Shown here piece after piece: positions 1-9,741 of a stretch of DNA of 64,000 bases. Position numbers and translations under genes: made by a program. The stretch covers positions 248,001-312,000 of the forward strand of contig CAJNDT010004624.1 of assembly GCA_905221615.1 (NCBI GenBank). The letters are read 5' to 3'. This DNA is from Symbiodinium sp. CCMP2592. Its lineage: Eukaryota; Sar; Dinophyceae; Suessiales; Symbiodiniaceae. Below the pieces are notes generated by a model, which was given only the letters and a program-made list of their open reading frames with translations, made no database searches and was not told the origin of the DNA. Every line of letters begins with the position of its first letter. Positions within the stretch are counted from its first letter, which is position 1.

Positions 1-44
1 GGCTCCCCCTTGCAGCCCAGGATCCCCGAAGCCTACTGTGGCGG

Positions 45-262
45 CCCCAATAATTAGAGTAGGGCTCCTTTAAAGGGGTCTGTAAGGGATCTATAGATGG
101 AGTTCTGTGATGTAGGGCCTCAATAAGTAGAGTAGGGCTCCTTTGAAGGGGTCTATAAGGGATCTATATTGGAGTTCTGTAATGTAGGGGCCTGAATAAT
201 TAGAGTAGGGCTCCTTTAAAGGGATCGATAAGGAATCTATAATGGAGTTCTGTACTGTAGGG
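45..262. repeat. 72-bp tandem repeat, three units
   Basis: Three head-to-tail units begin near 47, 119 and 191; each carries a TAGAGTAGGGCTCCTTT-like block followed by GGGATCTAT and GGAGTTCTGT. A fourth partial unit near 263 merges into the adjacent inverted-repeat element, whose terminal sequence resembles the unit start (GTAGGG-CCT-AATA). The array may have grown from copies of that element's end. Confidence 0.8.
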
Positions 263-354
263 GCCTTAATACTTAGAATAGGGTTTGGGGGTATAGTCTG
301 CTATAGTTACAATAAGGAACCCCCAAAACCCTATTCTAATTATCAAGGCCCTAC
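257..354. mobile_element. MITE-like element with 26-bp terminal inverted repeats
   Basis: The left end (257-283) reads GTAGGGGCCTTAATACTTAG and on to AATAGGG; the right end (329-354) is its near-perfect reverse complement. The centre (TATAGTCTGCTATAG, ACAATAAGGAACCCCC) resembles 24725-24835, so a small family is likely. No protein is encoded. Target-site duplication was not resolved. Confidence 0.6.
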
Positions 355-2340
355 ATTAGGGGGCCTAGGCCGCCTGAGACTTCCGGGGTTCAGGACGCTT
401 TATTAGGGTTGAGGTTTTTTTTTTTTGAACCCTCTTTTCTCCCTGCCTGAGTTAGGTCTTTAGGGTTTAAGGTTTAGGGTTTACGGTTTAGCCCCTTGCC
501 CTTCCTTGCTGTTGCCAGATTCTTTCTCACGGTTCGCATCATGTCAGAGACGCAAACTCAACGCAAACTTCTGACTCATAAAACCCAAAGACACAAGTTG
601 AAGCCACAATTATAGCGTTGATCCTCAGAACTTTGAAGGTGAGACTACATTCAGTGCGCTTAGTTTGGCAAGAGTTTACTCTTTTGCACGCTGCTGGAAC
701 GAACGAGTTCTACTTAGTATCCTAGACAACCTCTTGCATACTATACCTTCGGCCATGCAGTCGCAAGAAGAGCCCAGGCACTGTCAGGAGGAACAGCAAT
801 CCCTGGCAAGGTACCAAGGATTCCTGCGACGACGTTCGTTTTGCTTAGGGTTTTTTGCGGGGGCACCCTTTTCCATCTGCATGAAGGTCTCACGTATCTG
901 GAACGCCTTACAGGCCGAGGCATTGGTACGGGGCCGGTTTGTTTGGGGATTCACCACCTGTACCAGCCTTTTTCTTCCCCATAGTACTGCACTTCATCGG
1001 CCCCTCACCGGGTTAGAAGTTGGCCAGCTCAGCCCTTGTGTTTGCAGATGTTTAGGGTTCAGGGCTTTCTTTTCAGGCTGAGGGTTTACGGCTTAGAGCT
1101 TAGGCTATCAGGGTTGCTGGCAGTTACTGTGGGTGCTGCTACAAGGAGGACCCTATGGGGCCGTGAGGTTTAGGATTGCAGGTTGTATGGTTTAGAGAAC
1201 TTGGCGGTTGCAGAGTTGAGAGGGTCGTATTGTTTGCCGGCCTGTTCATTCTTGGACCAATAATAGGGTGCCCCAACCCTATCCCTCAGGTCGAACCCTG
1301 ATCCTGAGATCCCAAGCCCGACAACCTTTCATAAGCCTTCTGCATCGCGACCCTATGCCTTTCTGCCCTCAGCTCCTAAGCAAACTATGCCCGAAGCTGC
1401 GCTCCCAGATGTATTATACTATACTATCCATATTACAGTATACTAGATCATAATACTATATCTCAATACTATATCTTCATACTATTCTATACCATGCCGT
1501 ACTCAACTCTACTATGCCATACTAGCCGGCCTTCAGCTCCAGCATATGCCAGGGAATCATCTCAGAGCCGAGAATCATGTGGAAAGGCAGGTACGCCTCC
1601 AGGGATGTAAGCTTGTATAGCGTCTGCCATCTGCACATCGTTCCCAGGGGGGGAAAGGGGCCTAGCCTGAACCCTAAGCCCTAAACCTAGTGTTTCTGAT
1701 CTGACAGGAAGTAGGGTTGAGGGCTTGGGAGCCAGAGCAGTTCTTCTCCGAAACTTGCAAACTCGTGTGTTTTTTGATCAAGCTGATGTCACACAAGCCA
1801 TAAGGTAAGAGAAGCCTTGCTCAAAGGTGCTCGGATCTACTGAATCTAGTGCTCAGTGAGGGTAACACGCGGCAAAAGCCGCCCGCACAGCGTAGCCCGG
1901 GCCAGAAGAAATTCTGAAACCCTCGAAGCCTGAAACCAAGAAAAATGCAAACCCGCGAGGCTGACCCGAAGTGATGCCAAGAGAAGTTTCCGCGAGCTCG
2001 CTGGAAGTCTTTTCCTCGGAAGTTGTGATCTTGCTGGGAACTTGGGCCCCCAGGATGGGCTCAGTCCGACATCGTCTTAAATTAGAATTTGGGCTGTGTT
2101 GGCCGTTCTGATCCACCAACAAGAACGAGTCGCTCAACACTCCGTTGTCGCAGGACTTTGCAGAACATCTGACTGGCCCTTCGATTTCCAAGGCAGAGTC
2201 TCTTATCCACTCTACACGCGCTGTCCAAGTGAACATCCCACGCCAATGCACATACGGTAGTGATCCAATGCCCAAAACCCTAACCTCAACTCTGATTCCT
2301 GCATCAAGCACTTGGGGAGTGGCCGGTGCAGTAGTAACAG
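355..2340. other. non-coding stretch, no supported gene
   Basis: Contains short TTTAGGG-like degenerate telomere-type tracts (for example near 470-490) and an AT-rich TATACTA-type patch at 1405-1530. The open frames here are short, compositionally odd and lack recognisable domains, so none is annotated. Confidence 0.6.
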
Positions 2341-2419
2341 TAGGGTTGAAAAGTAGTAGTAGTAGTAGCAGTAGCAGTAGCAGTAGCAGTAGCAGTAGCA
2401 GTAGCAGTAGCAGCAGTAG

Positions 2420-2452
<33 letters not shown>

Positions 2453-2462
2453 GTAGTAGTAG

Positions 2463-2499
<37 letters not shown>

Positions 2500-2512
2500 T
2501 GTAGTAGCAGTC

Positions 2513-2555
<43 letters not shown>

Positions 2556-2960
2556 CAGTAGCAGTAGCAGTAGCAGCAGCAGTAGCAGTAGCAGTAGCAG
2601 TAGCAGTAGCAGCAGTAGCAGTAGCAGTAGCAGTAGCAGTAGTAGTTGTAGCAGTAGCCTAGGCCTGGAGTAGGAGTAGGAGTAGGAGTAGGTAGTAGTT
2701 AGTAGTAGTAGTAGTAGTAGTAGTAGCAGAAATAGTAGTGGCAGTGGTAGTAGTCGCTGTAGCGGCAGCGGTAGGGGTAGTGATAGTGGTAGTGGTAGTG
2801 GCAGTGGCAGTGGTAGTAGTAGCAGCAGTAGCAGTAGCAGTAGCAGCGGAGCAGCAGCAGCAGTTGCAGTATGGCAGTGGCAGTGGCAGTGGCAGTGGCA
2901 GTGGCAGTGGCAGTGGCAGTGGCAGTGGCAGTGGCAGTGTAGTGGCAGTGGCAGTGTAGT
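2341..2960. repeat. compound microsatellite block (TAG/CAG/GTGGCA types)
   Basis: Runs of AGT, AGC-AGT and GGCAGT units fill 620 bases immediately upstream of the retroelement unit. A non-simple 147-base segment (2724-2870) recurs without any visible difference at 19311-19457, on the other side of the element. Poly-Ser, poly-Leu and poly-Val frames here are repeat translations, not genes. Confidence 0.9.
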
Positions 2961-3257
2961 GGCAGCCGCCACAAGTGCTCAAGCGGCCGCGCTGAATGAG
3001 AGGTTTCGAACAGGCTTGGGGCGCAACTGCTGTGCTAGAGGTTCCAACCGGGCCCTTTTCTGAACAGTAAAGGTTTGTGCCTCCTTCTACGCCATGGTCC
3101 TCTCCCTTTTCTCACAGGAGCTGCTTTGAGCCGCCAGGTCCCAATTCCTGGGCCCAGACTCTGTTTAAAACATTGCAACACTGGGTAGGCGGTAGGGTTT
3201 CCACCTCCGCGCGGTGGAGGGAGTCATTAGGCTTCTGTCTCTTGACGAAAGTAGCGG

Positions 3258-4088
3258 ATGGCGCAATTGCCAGTGCACTCACAAAACTTTGCATCTCTTC
3301 GTAAGAATTCGTTCAAGACAGCATGTAGAAGGACAGTCCGTAGTGACGGGCCCGTACCATACCGAGGGCAGGTTCTGACACCTACCCTGGTTGATCGTCT
3401 GGGGGTGCGCCCCCCACCCACTCGAAGAGAGCTTCAGTCACAGACTGCTGACTCCCCTGCATATGGCACAGCCTCCCGCAGGGCAGGAAGGTTGGAAAGA
3501 TCCATTCGAGTTCTTTCGTGGAACGCGGGCCACCTAGGCCAACAGCAATGGGGCGAACTCAAAACGTGGCTAGCAGCTGAAGCCTCTCATCACTGCGACA
3601 TCCTCATATTGCAGGAAACGCACTGGACTGAGACCAGTGAATTCAGCGTTTCTGGGTGGTACTGTATCTCCTCAGCCTCGGAGTCTACCAAACCCAACAC
3701 CCGGCCTAAACAAGCAGCGAAGCGAAACACTCGGCAAGAACCGCGAGCTCCATCCACGACTCGCGCTGATGGAGTCATGATCCTATTCTCTCCCAAGTTC
3801 GTCCCCAAGAGCTTACGCTGGAAGGAGTGGAGCCCGGGTAGAGTCTTAGAAGCTCGTGCGGACATTGCAGGTACTCGGCTGGTTGTTGTCGCGGTGTACC
3901 AACACGCTTGGTCTTCTGCCAAGACCATCCAGTCCAATAAGGACGACCGTGCTAAGGTACTATCTGTCATGTCCAAGGTGATCAAGCAGGTGCCTAAGAG
4001 GGACTCCCTTATTGTAGCAGGCGATTTTAACACCTCCCTGCGTCCGAGCTCCTCCATTGGTGGGAACGCACGTGAAGCCACCCACTGA
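3258..4088 (+). CDS. EEP/AP-type endonuclease, N-terminal part of the retroelement ORF (frameshifted)
   Basis: The 276-residue frame shows the first half of an exonuclease-endonuclease-phosphatase domain: a metal and substrate box (WNAGH, about residue 89), LQETHW with the catalytic Glu (about 120), and GDFN (about 256). Such domains nick target DNA to prime reverse transcription in LINE elements. The frame ends shortly after GDFN, and the missing second half (SQIDFIL, GHYPL) lies in the next ORF, which overlaps it by 32 bases in the +1 frame. This is either a decayed or misread base or a genuine frameshift site; copy 2 lacks this region, so it cannot be compared. A CACAG double hairpin (3435-3473) lies in frame in the N-terminal region, before the EEP domain. 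Confidence 0.8.
   Translation: MAQLPVHSQNFASLRKNSFKTACRRTVRSDGPVPYRGQVLTPTLVDRLGVRPPPTRRELQSQTADSPAYGTASRRAGRLERSIRVLSWNAGHLGQQQWGELKTWLAAEASHHCDILILQETHWTETSEFSVSGWYCISSASESTKPNTRPKQAAKRNTRQEPRAPSTTRADGVMILFSPKFVPKSLRWKEWSPGRVLEARADIAGTRLVVVAVYQHAWSSAKTIQSNKDDRAKVLSVMSKVIKQVPKRDSLIVAGDFNTSLRPSSSIGGNAREATH
3435..3473 (+). repeat. CACAG double hairpin D1
   Basis: CAGTC-ACA-GACTG (3435-3447) and GGC-ACA-GCC (3465-3473), 17 bases apart. It lies in frame upstream of the EEP domain. It is the only doublet in which the TGGCACAGCCTCC-type hairpin comes second. Confidence 0.85.
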
Positions 4089-7000
4089 GGACCGCCCTGA
4101 CGAATCCAACTTGTTCAATCTGCTGCTCAGGCTGCGTTTGGTTGCCCTTAACACCTGGCAATGTGACCATATAGCTACCTTCTCACAAGGAGGCGTGGAG
4201 TCGCAAATTGACTTCATTCTAACCAAAGAATCTACGGCGGGAGGCAAAGCCAAAAGGTCAGCCCCTTGGGTGGACTGTCCGTTGGGCAGCTGGAAGAAAG
4301 GAGGGCATTACCCACTCAAGGCTGACGTACCCCTCCAACACCACTGGCTGCTCCCGTCCCACAAACCCAGCACGCGCCGGTATGATTCACTAGCTCTACA
4401 AGCCTCAGTCAGGGAGGAGGACGATACGGCTAAGGCCCTGCACAACTGGATCGCTTCCAGAATCGACACCTGCCAGGACCCCAAGGCATGGAATGCGTTG
4501 CTTTTGGAAGGTGCAGAACGCTTTTTCCCAAAAATTCCCAAAAGAAGACCAATCCCGCTGGAATCGGAAACCCGTCGCATGTGGCGGGCCCGCACCCATG
4601 ACAGGGTTGCGAATACCACTCCCTCAGCACAGCTGATCGAGTCACCAAAAGCAATGGCACAGCCTCCTAATCAGAACTCGCCGCGTCCGCCGGAAACAGA
4701 AGCTGAGCTGGCACAAGTGGCACATCGCCAGGCTGTGAAACAAGCAAAGAAAAATCGAATTGCGAGTTTCATATCGGAGGTGGACGCGTGTCTAGCTGAA
4801 GGTGATCAACATATCTCTTTCCAGACCCTCAAAAAGCTGCAGCCTTGGCAGCCCGCGCGCAGAGCTCAGCTAAAGGACAACACAGGACACCTCCTAGGTC
4901 CAGCGCAGGAACTAGCAGCCCTCAGGGACTATGCCAATCAGGTATTTGCGGCCCACCCTCCGTTACGGACAATGCATGGAGCTTTCCCTGCTTTGGAGCC
5001 ACCCAAACTAGCAGCTCACATACATTCTATCAAGCCGAACAAAGCTGTTCCTGACGGAGCGGCACCAGCGGCTGTATGGAGGCTGTGTAGCGATCTCGTT
5101 GCACCGGTCCTCTCCGAACACGTAGCATCCAAGCAGGCCGAGGACAGTCTAGAATCCGACCTCGTAGACGCAGATCTCTGTTTAATACCCAAGCCGGGCA
5201 AGCCCTCTGACAAACCCGCAAACCTGAGACCCCTGGGCATCCTTAGACCTGACGCAAAGGGACTGGCGGGAGCGGCCAGAGAAGCGCTTCAACCACTGAC
5301 ACTCTCGTTCCTCAAGCACATGCCACAGTTCGCTTATCTACCAGGTCGGGGGCTGTCAGACGCGCTAGAACGCGTGGTGCATCACTTGCGAGAGGCTCGA
5401 TCCCTGTTAGAACAGGCTCACCCCACGAGACATGCCTTGCAACAAGGCACACAGGCCCCAGCCTTAGTCGGCGGCCTCACCTTTGCTCTTGACCTCAGCC
5501 AAGCGTTTGACACTGTCTCTCGCCAAGAGATCATCGACCTTCTTCAGAGAGAAGGGGCCGATCAGGACACAGTCCACCTTGTTCAGGCTCTACATGACGG
5601 GTCTCGTTATGTTCTTCACGCGCAGGGAGATTCCACCTCTGTTGAAACCACAGCAGGCATTAAACAAGGATGTAAGCTCGCCCCCACACTCTTCTCGTTC
5701 CTTACAGGTGACCTTTTCCGCTCTCTGGTTGACCTATTCGGTGCTGAGCAGGTCTTGAAATTCCTGACAGGCTATGCCGATGATCTCACGCTCCATCGGA
5801 CTATCCGCTCTGACAAGGACCTCAGGGCCATTCATGCTCTCATCGCAGCGCTACTTGAAGAGGTCCGCAAACACCGCCTTCGCGTCAACATTAGCAAGTG
5901 CGTCATCTTAGTGAAGTTAGCGGGAAGAGAATCCCAAAACGTGATGAACAAACATGGCTGCTGGATCACCAACTCCAAGGGCGAGCAGGTTCGCGGATGG
6001 CGCATAGGGCCCAACAAATCGTTCCCCGCCTTCCAGTGGGTCTCCTGTAGCAAGTACCTGGGGGTTATGATCTCCTACAACCACTTCGAGCTGCAGTCCT
6101 TACATTACCGCATTGGGGAAGCCAAGCAAAAGCTGCATCAAGTCCGCCAGTTTGTCTACAATCGCCGGCACGCGAGCACCATGTCGAGACTTAAGGTTTG
6201 GCAAAGCACAGTCCTGAGCACACTGACTACAGGCCTCTCAGATGTCGGACTTAGCGAGGAGTCGGCCAAGCAGCTACGCAGTTGGCATGCTTACAAGGTG
6301 CGATCAGTGCTGAACTTGCCAGCACACACCAGCCGCATCACCACTAAGGACCTCTTTCAGCTTTATAGCATTCAGGACCCAGTTCAAGCGATGCAGGTCA
6401 AGCTCAGGAAGCGACTCCGCAAACTTGAGCGGCGAGCAGCCAGAAGCCCAGATATCACAACCGATCCTTCTGTCCTGCAAGTCATCCGGGACAAGCTGCA
6501 TTTTATGTCACAGCTTCCTGAAACAGTTGAGCACCCTGTAGCCCTACATGCATGCACACTCTGCGATGCCTCCTTCGAGACAGTAAACGGGTTACACTTA
6601 CACAAGTCGAGAGTGCATCCAGCCAGCATTGACCGATTTGTGCCATCAAGCTTCGATCGGCAACTCCACGCGGTGGATGGGATGCCGCAATGTGCCGCTT
6701 GCATGCGCAAATTTCATCAATGGAAAGGTCTTCGTGACCACTTGTTGTCAGGAGCATGTCCGGAACCCCAGAAGCTTCGAACTCTGAACGTGGCTGACAA
6801 ACACTCAAGTCACCCTGAGGTAAGGACCCTGTCCCAGCTGCGACAGGACATTGCCCAACTCCCACAACATCGAATAGCGGTGATCTCAAAGACACCGGAG
6901 GCCCGGGTCCTGATCCATAGGTGCCTCACGTGTGACTTCTGGACTTTCGATCACACTAAAGTCAAGTCACACTTCCGTCAGGCGCATCCTAAGGACTGGT

Positions 7001-8109
7001 CAAGGCTGCACAAGCGCGCAGTCTCTATATGTCAGGGTTTCTCGCCTCACCTTGCCAAGGGACACCCGTGTTCATTCTGCGGCTATAAGGTCTATGATCG
7101 TCGACTGCACCCGGAACAATGTCCCGTACTTTATCAGGTGAGTACACAGTGGCTGCGAGGGCAACCGGAGGCAGAGGAAGCCGTTACTGCTCCCCCCTCC
7201 AAGCCCCAAGAACGGTCACTGACCCACTTCTTTAAGCCACGGTCGAATGGCACAGCCTCCAATCAGTCGAGCACAGCTCGTCACACCCCGGCAGACAAGC
7301 AGGCGTCTGATCCGCAGTCCTCAGGACAAGCGGAAATTAGACCCGAAGGAGTGCACAAACGCGCTCTGACTAACACGTCCAACTCGTGTTACGCCAATGC
7401 CCTATTCCAGGCTCTGCACCAGATCTCGAGCTTTGGGTATGACCTAGGTGCTTTCCAGTCCGTCCTATCCCATCTAGGCGACGAGCGAGCCCCCAGATTA
7501 CTGAACCTGTTCGGCTTGTTTGAATTTCGCCATGCCATCTCAGGCTGGCGACTTGACGGCAGACAGCATGGTGTCTCAGAGCTGCTTCTGCATATGCAGT
7601 CCAAGCCTTTCGGCTCCCTTCAACCAACCCAGTGGCAGGGTCGAACAGATGGCGAGGTTGAGGATTCAGATGTGGGAGTCAGCCCACTCCTTCTTCCTCT
7701 CCCGCCTGGCCCTCTGTCACTCTCGACTTGCTTACGGCTGTGGGAGTCCCAGATCTTCTCCCGAGCGCTAGTTTGGTCACCTGAACTCCTAGCAATTGTG
7801 ATTTGCCGCTGGCAGGATGGAGTCAAGAACACTCAGCCGTGTCTTTGGTCAGGCCGCACCACGGTGCCTGTATGGACCTCAAGTGATGCTCGCACTCAGC
7901 GTCACTATCAGGTCATAGCAGGAGTTGCCCATTTTGGGGACTCCCTTTCTTCTGGGCACTACCGCGCTTTTTGGCCAGAGGACCCAGCGGATACCGCCTC
8001 TCAGGTTTGGATCTCCGACGACTACAGGTTTCCGGAAAAGGCCTCAGCGGCCTTGAACCTGTCCATCTCCAGGAATGTCTACATGCTTTTCTTGCAACGA
8101 ATTCGCTAG
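4057..8109 (+). CDS. LINE-type polyprotein: EEP C-terminus, reverse transcriptase, C2H2 fingers, USP deubiquitinase
   Basis: The protein is 1350 residues. The N-terminus completes the EEP domain (SQIDFIL near residue 49, GHYPL near 83). The reverse transcriptase core follows: LIPKPGKPSDKPANLRPLGI near 380, DLSQAFD at 479, GIKQGCKLAP near 535 and YADD near 572. Four C2H2-like fingers lie at about 832-855, 880-903, 955-978 and 1003-1022. The last 250 residues look like a ubiquitin-specific protease (peptidase C19): a Cys box NTSNSCYANALFQAL (Cys 1111), a GHYRAF His box (His 1301) and WISDD with the acidic third residue near 1321. In this copy the residue after QH in the QDxxEL-type box is Gly, where copy 2 has Asp. 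In-frame double hairpins occupy the linkers before the reverse transcriptase and before the USP. The first Met may not be the real start, since the domain begins in the previous frame. Expected role: target-primed retrotransposition; removal of ubiquitin from host or element proteins is inferred from the fold only. Confidence 0.85.
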   Translation: MVGTHVKPPTEDRPDESNLFNLLLRLRLVALNTWQCDHIATFSQGGVESQIDFILTKESTAGGKAKRSAPWVDCPLGSWKKGGHYPLKADVPLQHHWLLPSHKPSTRRYDSLALQASVREEDDTAKALHNWIASRIDTCQDPKAWNALLLEGAERFFPKIPKRRPIPLESETRRMWRARTHDRVANTTPSAQLIESPKAMAQPPNQNSPRPPETEAELAQVAHRQAVKQAKKNRIASFISEVDACLAEGDQHISFQTLKKLQPWQPARRAQLKDNTGHLLGPAQELAALRDYANQVFAAHPPLRTMHGAFPALEPPKLAAHIHSIKPNKAVPDGAAPAAVWRLCSDLVAPVLSEHVASKQAEDSLESDLVDADLCLIPKPGKPSDKPANLRPLGILRPDAKGLAGAAREALQPLTLSFLKHMPQFAYLPGRGLSDALERVVHHLREARSLLEQAHPTRHALQQGTQAPALVGGLTFALDLSQAFDTVSRQEIIDLLQREGADQDTVHLVQALHDGSRYVLHAQGDSTSVETTAGIKQGCKLAPTLFSFLTGDLFRSLVDLFGAEQVLKFLTGYADDLTLHRTIRSDKDLRAIHALIAALLEEVRKHRLRVNISKCVILVKLAGRESQNVMNKHGCWITNSKGEQVRGWRIGPNKSFPAFQWVSCSKYLGVMISYNHFELQSLHYRIGEAKQKLHQVRQFVYNRRHASTMSRLKVWQSTVLSTLTTGLSDVGLSEESAKQLRSWHAYKVRSVLNLPAHTSRITTKDLFQLYSIQDPVQAMQVKLRKRLRKLERRAARSPDITTDPSVLQVIRDKLHFMSQLPETVEHPVALHACTLCDASFETVNGLHLHKSRVHPASIDRFVPSSFDRQLHAVDGMPQCAACMRKFHQWKGLRDHLLSGACPEPQKLRTLNVADKHSSHPEVRTLSQLRQDIAQLPQHRIAVISKTPEARVLIHRCLTCDFWTFDHTKVKSHFRQAHPKDWSRLHKRAVSICQGFSPHLAKGHPCSFCGYKVYDRRLHPEQCPVLYQVSTQWLRGQPEAEEAVTAPPSKPQERSLTHFFKPRSNGTASNQSSTARHTPADKQASDPQSSGQAEIRPEGVHKRALTNTSNSCYANALFQALHQISSFGYDLGAFQSVLSHLGDERAPRLLNLFGLFEFRHAISGWRLDGRQHGVSELLLHMQSKPFGSLQPTQWQGRTDGEVEDSDVGVSPLLLPLPPGPLSLSTCLRLWESQIFSRALVWSPELLAIVICRWQDGVKNTQPCLWSGRTTVPVWTSSDARTQRHYQVIAGVAHFGDSLSSGHYRAFWPEDPADTASQVWISDDYRFPEKASAALNLSISRNVYMLFLQRIR
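4624..4664 (+). repeat. CACAG double hairpin D2
   Basis: TCAGC-ACA-GCTGA (4624-4636) and GGC-ACA-GCC (4656-4664), 19 bases apart. Lies in frame in the linker between endonuclease and reverse transcriptase, encoding part of a Pro/Gln/Asn-rich segment. Confidence 0.85.
7249..7280 (+). repeat. CACAG double hairpin D3
   Basis: GGC-ACA-GCC (7249-7257) and CGAGC-ACA-GCTCG (7268-7280), 10 bases apart. Lies in frame in the Ser/Thr/Gln-rich linker between the zinc fingers and the USP domain. Confidence 0.85.
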
Positions 8110-8333
8110 CATCATCGCTAGGTGATGCATTCCGGCCCAGCTTCGTCCTCAAGGGCACTGCAGGGCGCCCGTGCGTGAGAAGCCTATAGTCAATTGAAAG
8201 TTGGCATAGGCCACCTCACGTCAAGGCCAAGTGCGTCATGCGCGCACGCGGATATGCACATACCGCAATACTTTTTCCTCTCAATCAGCTCGCCCTCTTT
8301 TTGTAAAGCTTCCGCTCCGACTACACGGCCGGC
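8110..8333 (+). other. inter-ORF spacer without a double hairpin
   Basis: The only gap between ORFs of this unit without a CACAG doublet. A different hairpin (GCATCA, 8-base loop, TGATGC; 8109-8128) overlaps the USP stop codon. Two pyrimidine-rich runs ending in AG (about 8271-8288 and 8290-8310) precede the next ATG and could be trans-splice acceptors; this is inference. Confidence 0.45.
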
Positions 8334-9128
8334 ATGACCGCTTCCCCTGTCGCCGTCAAGAGTCCGGAGCACAAACGCTCCAGAAACGGCACAGACAATG
8401 AGGACGCATCGGGAATGGATTTTTCAGAAGAGCCTCCACTCGAGTCACTCTCGCCTGCGGCCAAGGCCGCTGCCCTGCCGAGGCAGCAAGACCAGCCTCG
8501 CCGCAAATCAGTCCCGAGGCAGAAAGGACCTGGTGCGACCCAAGGGTTTGGGCAAGGCACCCAGCCTCGGGCGCAATCTGGTGCCATCCAGGCGCTGAGC
8601 CCGGAAGAGCTCACCAAAGCCTTCCTTGTGCACGACGACCAAATGAGCCTGCTGCAACACCAGCTATCACTGGTTTACAAACTACCTCAAGACCATCAGC
8701 TTTCGAAGGCATTAGTTGCGTCTGTGAAATCCTGGCAAGGAGGTTTGAAGAAGCTGCGCCAAGGAGAACCTCACCCCGAGGGATCATGCTCGAATGCGGT
8801 CTCCCTAGTTCTCCTCCACGAACTGACCAAGGGCAACCCTCCAGAACACGTGGACAAGACGGAGTACGGCAAGCTCCTGAAGGTGGTGGACTCCATGATC
8901 AACATCACTACCGACAAGACCAAGCTGGCACAGGAAATAGTGCACTGCTCTGCCAAGCCGAACAAGCTCAAGACGCACGTTATCCTCGACTTCAGGGTAG
9001 CCATCTACTCTGACCTCATGCCCTACCTCTCCCTCCTCGCCTCCCTCTTTGACTCCCATGATGGCTTTGAACGCCTGGGTCGCAAGGCGCCGGGAGGACT
9101 GGCCCGCAAGGCTCGAGGCCGTCCGTGA
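8334..9128 (+). CDS. unknown 264-aa protein with basic tail, ORF of the giant element
   Basis: No known family recognised. The first 95 residues are low-complexity (Ser, Pro, Arg, Gln, Lys rich) and probably disordered. Residues 96-240 look folded and mostly helical (for example FLVHDDQMSLLQHQLSLVYK). The tail is Gly/Arg/Lys-rich. A short acidic N-terminus, disordered basic part and helical body would fit a nucleic-acid-binding accessory protein like a LINE ORF1 product, but no RRM or zinc knuckle is visible, so this is speculation. The ATG is well placed after pyrimidine-rich sequence. Copy 2 (30692-31486) is the same length with few substitutions and no break, which supports a real coding frame. 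Double hairpin D4 follows the stop codon by 16 bases. Confidence 0.7.
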   Translation: MTASPVAVKSPEHKRSRNGTDNEDASGMDFSEEPPLESLSPAAKAAALPRQQDQPRRKSVPRQKGPGATQGFGQGTQPRAQSGAIQALSPEELTKAFLVHDDQMSLLQHQLSLVYKLPQDHQLSKALVASVKSWQGGLKKLRQGEPHPEGSCSNAVSLVLLHELTKGNPPEHVDKTEYGKLLKVVDSMINITTDKTKLAQEIVHCSAKPNKLKTHVILDFRVAIYSDLMPYLSLLASLFDSHDGFERLGRKAPGGLARKARGRP

Positions 9129-9144
9129 GCTTGGCCTAGTGGAA

Positions 9145-9178
9145 GCACACAGTGCACTAACTTCCTCAGCACAGCTGA
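9145..9178 (+). repeat. CACAG double hairpin D4
   Basis: GCAC-ACA-GTGC (9145-9155) and TCAGC-ACA-GCTGA (9166-9178), 10 bases apart, just after the stop codon of the 264-aa ORF. Confidence 0.85.
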
Positions 9179-9350
9179 TGTTCTGATCCGTCTTGCACTC
9201 TTCACTCACGTACAGCGTGACTAGCAAGGCTGCTGATTCTTTCAACAAAGTTCCAGCTGCGCATCAAAACGCAGGGAGCCTGTCGTGAGCAGATCACTTC
9301 GTTCCACTTGATCTCCTGAGCGCGCCAGCCTGGCTCGAGCCCTTAGCACT

Positions 9351-9602
9351 ATGGATCTCACACGGTTTGCGGACCTACCGGGCCCTGACCAAGTCCCGCA
9401 TTTCCTGAATCTGGTACATCAGCTGGACGAGATTCTCAAGCGCAAGGCCTCGCAACTCTATACAGACCCTTGCTCGGCGTCTTCTACCAGCTCTCAGACT
9501 GCCGAACGATGCACTTTGCCCTCTGGCAAGGCCCGTCCTCCAACACCGCCAGCTCCTAAACATCGACGAACTGACGCGGCTCCAGAACAGGACGCTACGT
9601 AA
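9351..9602 (+). CDS. small unknown ORF (83 aa) of the giant element
   Basis: An ATG-initiated frame lying between doublets D4 and D5. Residues 1-45 could form a helical pair; the rest is Ser/Thr/Pro-rich. It is unchanged in copy 2 (31709-31960), but sequence divergence there is too low to prove selection. It may be a separate small protein or the remnant of a larger one, because the frame after the stop still looks protein-like. No family recognised. Confidence 0.4.
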   Translation: MDLTRFADLPGPDQVPHFLNLVHQLDEILKRKASQLYTDPCSASSTSSQTAERCTLPSGKARPPTPPAPKHRRTDAAPEQDAT

Positions 9603-9741
9603 GCTCTTCCGAGAACTAGGCACAGTCGGCGGAGCCGGCTACCAGCGAGCAAAACTCATTGCCATGCGTTTTTTAGTTCCTGCTCTTGCACTCAACTGCT
9701 TTGCAACTAGGTCACAGGGCTCAAGCTACCAGTGGCAGGTA

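Noticed and set aside
2304-2972. Long minus-strand frames rich in Leu, Ser, Thr or Val
   Set aside because: They are translations of trinucleotide repeats; every frame and strand of the block is open in the same way. The same holds for 18907-19607 and 41099-41374.
9145-9178. V(D)J-type recombination signals, because CACAGTG occurs in D4 and D5
   Set aside because: Only CACAG is constant across the sites; there is no nonamer, and the conserved feature is the inverted repeat around ACA.
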